Assembly (NCBI GenBank): GCA_964643725.1
Contig: CAZXTL010000037.1
Location: forward strand, 1 to 15,331
DNA: 15,331 nucleotides
Source of the DNA: DYQY01 sp964643725
GTDB taxonomy: Bacteria > Margulisbacteria > Riflemargulisbacteria > GWF2-35-9 > DYQY01
Direction: 5' to 3'
Shown here: positions 14,366 to 15,331 of the stretch, piece by piece
Numbering within the stretch: position 1 is the stretch's first letter
Layout: each line of letters opens with the position of its first letter
The notes under the pieces: generated by a model
The model's database searches: none
Told to the model about the DNA's origin: nothing
Seen by the model: only the letters and a program-made list of their open reading frames with translations
Program-made: the position numbers and the translations under genes

Positions 14366-14413
14366 ATAAACAATTCACCTATAATTATGTTTTTAAAATT
14401 TGTTTCTAAAAGG

Positions 14414-14419
14414 TATAAT
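14414..14419 (+). promoter_or_regulatory. Candidate -10 element for ebfC-recR
   Basis: A perfect TATAAT lies about 35 bases before the ebfC ATG. No good -35 hexamer is found 16-18 bases upstream (the region reads TTTTAA), so the promoter assignment is weak. Confidence 0.35.
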
Positions 14420-14453
14420 GTTTAATATAGAATCATAATAATTGGAGGTTAAG

Positions 14454-14744
14454 ATGTTTGGGAATATGGGTGGCAATATGGGTGATATGATGAAGCAATT
14501 AGGTGAGATGAAAAAACAAATGAAGGATCTAAAGAAGATTACTGTTGAAGTTTGTTCTAAAGATAATGAAGTAATAGTGGTTATGACTGGTGAGATGAAA
14601 ATCAAAGAACTTAAGATAGCAGAAGGTTCTGATCCACGTAAAATAGCTAGTGTTATCAAAGAAACGGTTAATAAGGCCTTTCAAGAAGTAACAGCTAAAT
14701 CTGCTGGTCAGCTTAAAGGGCTTAATATTCCGGGGCTAGGATAG
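14454..14744 (+). CDS. ebfC: YbaB/EbfC family nucleoid-associated protein
   Basis: 96 residues from ATG 14454; GGAGG (14444-14448) gives a correctly spaced ribosome binding site. A TTG at 14442 lies immediately upstream of this site and is rejected as start. The N-terminal part has the family features: GGNMGDMMKQLGEMKKQMKD (about 6-25), a methionine-rich helix, then VEVCSKDNEVIVVMTGEMKI, LKIAEGSDP and VIKETVNKAFQEVTAKSAGQ, with GLNIPGLG at the end. EbfC dimers bind DNA in a tweezer-like manner and are thought to affect nucleoid organisation. The gene is directly followed by recR, the near-universal ebfC-recR pairing. The usual upstream partner dnaX is not here; flhG is in its place. Confidence 0.93.
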   Translation: MFGNMGGNMGDMMKQLGEMKKQMKDLKKITVEVCSKDNEVIVVMTGEMKIKELKIAEGSDPRKIASVIKETVNKAFQEVTAKSAGQLKGLNIPGLG

Positions 14745-14745
14745 A

Positions 14746-15331
14746 TTGGACTATCATAATCCTCTTGACGATTTAATACATGAATTTTCTAAGATGCCTG
14801 GCATTGGAAAAAGAACAGCGCAACGGCTGTCTTTCTATTTGCTTACTCTTCCAAAAAATGAAGTACAATCTATCGCTAAAATGATTTCAGAGATAGGTGA
14901 AAAAATAGGATTCTGTGAGTGTTGTTTTAGTTTTATGAATATTGAAGAAGGTTGTTCTTTATGTAATGACGTAAGTAGAGACAAGGTTAAACTTTGTGTT
15001 GTTAGTGACCAGAAAGATCTTTTGGCAGTAGAGGGTATGGGAAAATATAGAGGGATGTATCATGTTCTTGGTGGTGTCATTTCTCCATTAGATGGCATAG
15101 GTCCAGATAGTTTGAGAATAAGGGAATTGTTGCATAGAATAGACAAAGGAAGTTTTGATGAAATCATTTTTGCTATTAAACCGTCTGTTGAAGGCGAAAC
15201 AACAACATTATATTTGAAAAGATTATTGCTTCCTTTTGACCTAAGGCTTACCCAGATAGCGTATGGCATTCCTGTTGGGGGAGAGCTAGAGTGGGCTGAT
15301 CAAATGACATTGCATAAAGCTTTTGAAGGGA
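14746..15331 (+). CDS. recR: Recombination mediator protein RecR, 3'-truncated by window edge
   Basis: Open from TTG 14746 to the edge, 195 codons; RecR is about 200 residues, so only a few are missing. The TTG lies 1 base after the ebfC stop, and AGGA (14738-14741) is well placed as ribosome binding site. Visible: helix-hairpin-helix MPGIGKRTAQRLSFYLL (about 16-32); zinc finger with CECC then CSLC (about 61-77); TOPRIM domain LCVVSDQKDLLAVEGMGKYR followed by MYHVLGGVISPLDGIGP; IAYGIPVGGELEWADQMTLH near the end. RecR works with RecO (and RecF) to load RecA on SSB-coated single-stranded gaps. Pairing with ebfC is conserved. Identity is secure. Confidence 0.96.
   Translation, partial: MDYHNPLDDLIHEFSKMPGIGKRTAQRLSFYLLTLPKNEVQSIAKMISEIGEKIGFCECCFSFMNIEEGCSLCNDVSRDKVKLCVVSDQKDLLAVEGMGKYRGMYHVLGGVISPLDGIGPDSLRIRELLHRIDKGSFDEIIFAIKPSVEGETTTLYLKRLLLPFDLRLTQIAYGIPVGGELEWADQMTLHKAFEG

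Larger units (their letters stand above)
14265..14372. repeat. Second inverted TGTTTA / TAAACA array with a core hairpin
   Basis: TGTTTA occurs at 14265, 14273, 14298 and 14306, with a TGTTTG variant at 14280; TAAACA occurs at 14318, 14326, 14347 and 14367. Local spacing is again 8 bases for most neighbours. The inner units form a core hairpin at 14296-14333: CTTGTTTA pairs with TAAACAAG and TGTTTA with TAAACA, around an A6 loop and a 2x2 internal mismatch. GTTTGC/GCAAAC (14281-14296) makes a 6-bp stem with a TAAT loop. The design resembles the array before flgG. Confidence 0.75.
14251..14453. other. Intergenic region between flhG and ebfC
   Basis: A 203-base gap with no credible ORF. It holds a T-run (14256-14262), the TGTTTA/TAAACA array and several hairpins listed separately, and a perfect TATAAT (14414-14419) upstream of ebfC. 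The hairpins are not followed by a U-run that would make a typical intrinsic terminator. Confidence 0.6.

Noticed and set aside
14265..14372. CRISPR array from the regular TAAACA and mini-hairpin spacing.
   Set aside because: The repeat units are 6 bases and the interval between them about 14 bases, with palindromic rather than unique spacers. There are no cas genes in the window.

Overview
The window is AT-rich, densely packed bacterial chromosome. It is dominated by one co-directional block of flagellar basal-body and export genes. P-ring (flgI) and L-ring (flgH) genes, plus a FlgA with a Sec leader, point to a diderm (Gram-negative-type) motile bacterium. Low GC, divergent proteins and an unusual gene order suggest a poorly sampled lineage. 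My guess, from memory of similar gene neighbourhoods only, is a Margulisbacteria/WOR-1-like group; no marker in the window proves it.

Layout: (1) 1-2414, a TCA-cycle cluster: the 3' part of NADP-type isocitrate dehydrogenase, then both subunits of a two-subunit class I fumarase. (2) 2415-2618, an intergenic region with a large imperfect inverted repeat built from TGTTTA/TAAACA hexamers. (3) 2619-12770, a flagellar block on the + strand with very short gaps or overlaps: flgG, flgA, panD, flgH, flgI, flgJ (rod-binding domain only), a FliA-type sigma factor, flgB, flgC, fliE, fliF, a short fliG-like gene, fliH and fliI. (4) 12824-13291, a convergent N-acetylglutamate-synthase-like GNAT gene on the - strand. 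(5) 13420-14250, flhG (MinD-like ATPase), with a good sigma70-type promoter. (6) 14251-14453, a second intergenic region with TGTTTA/TAAACA arrays and small perfect hairpins. (7) 14454-15331, ebfC (YbaB) and recR; recR runs off the right edge within a few codons of its expected end.

The flagellar genes cover the rod (FlgB, FlgC, FlgG, FliE, FlgJ), the L and P rings with the P-ring chaperone (FlgH, FlgI, FlgA), the MS ring (FliF), part of the rotor (FliG-like), the export ATPase with its regulator (FliI, FliH), a flagellar sigma factor and the number/placement ATPase FlhG. Hook, filament, stator, FliM/FliN and export-gate genes are not in the window.

The most unusual points are: a FliG-like protein that ends where the torque-generating C-terminal domain should begin; a FlgC rod protein with a Sec-type leader in front of its canonical N-terminus; a FlgH whose lipobox cysteine is replaced by serine; panD translationally coupled to flgA inside the flagellar block; G-homopolymer Shine-Dalgarno sequences; and two related palindromic intergenic elements made of TGTTTA units with 8-bp spacing.
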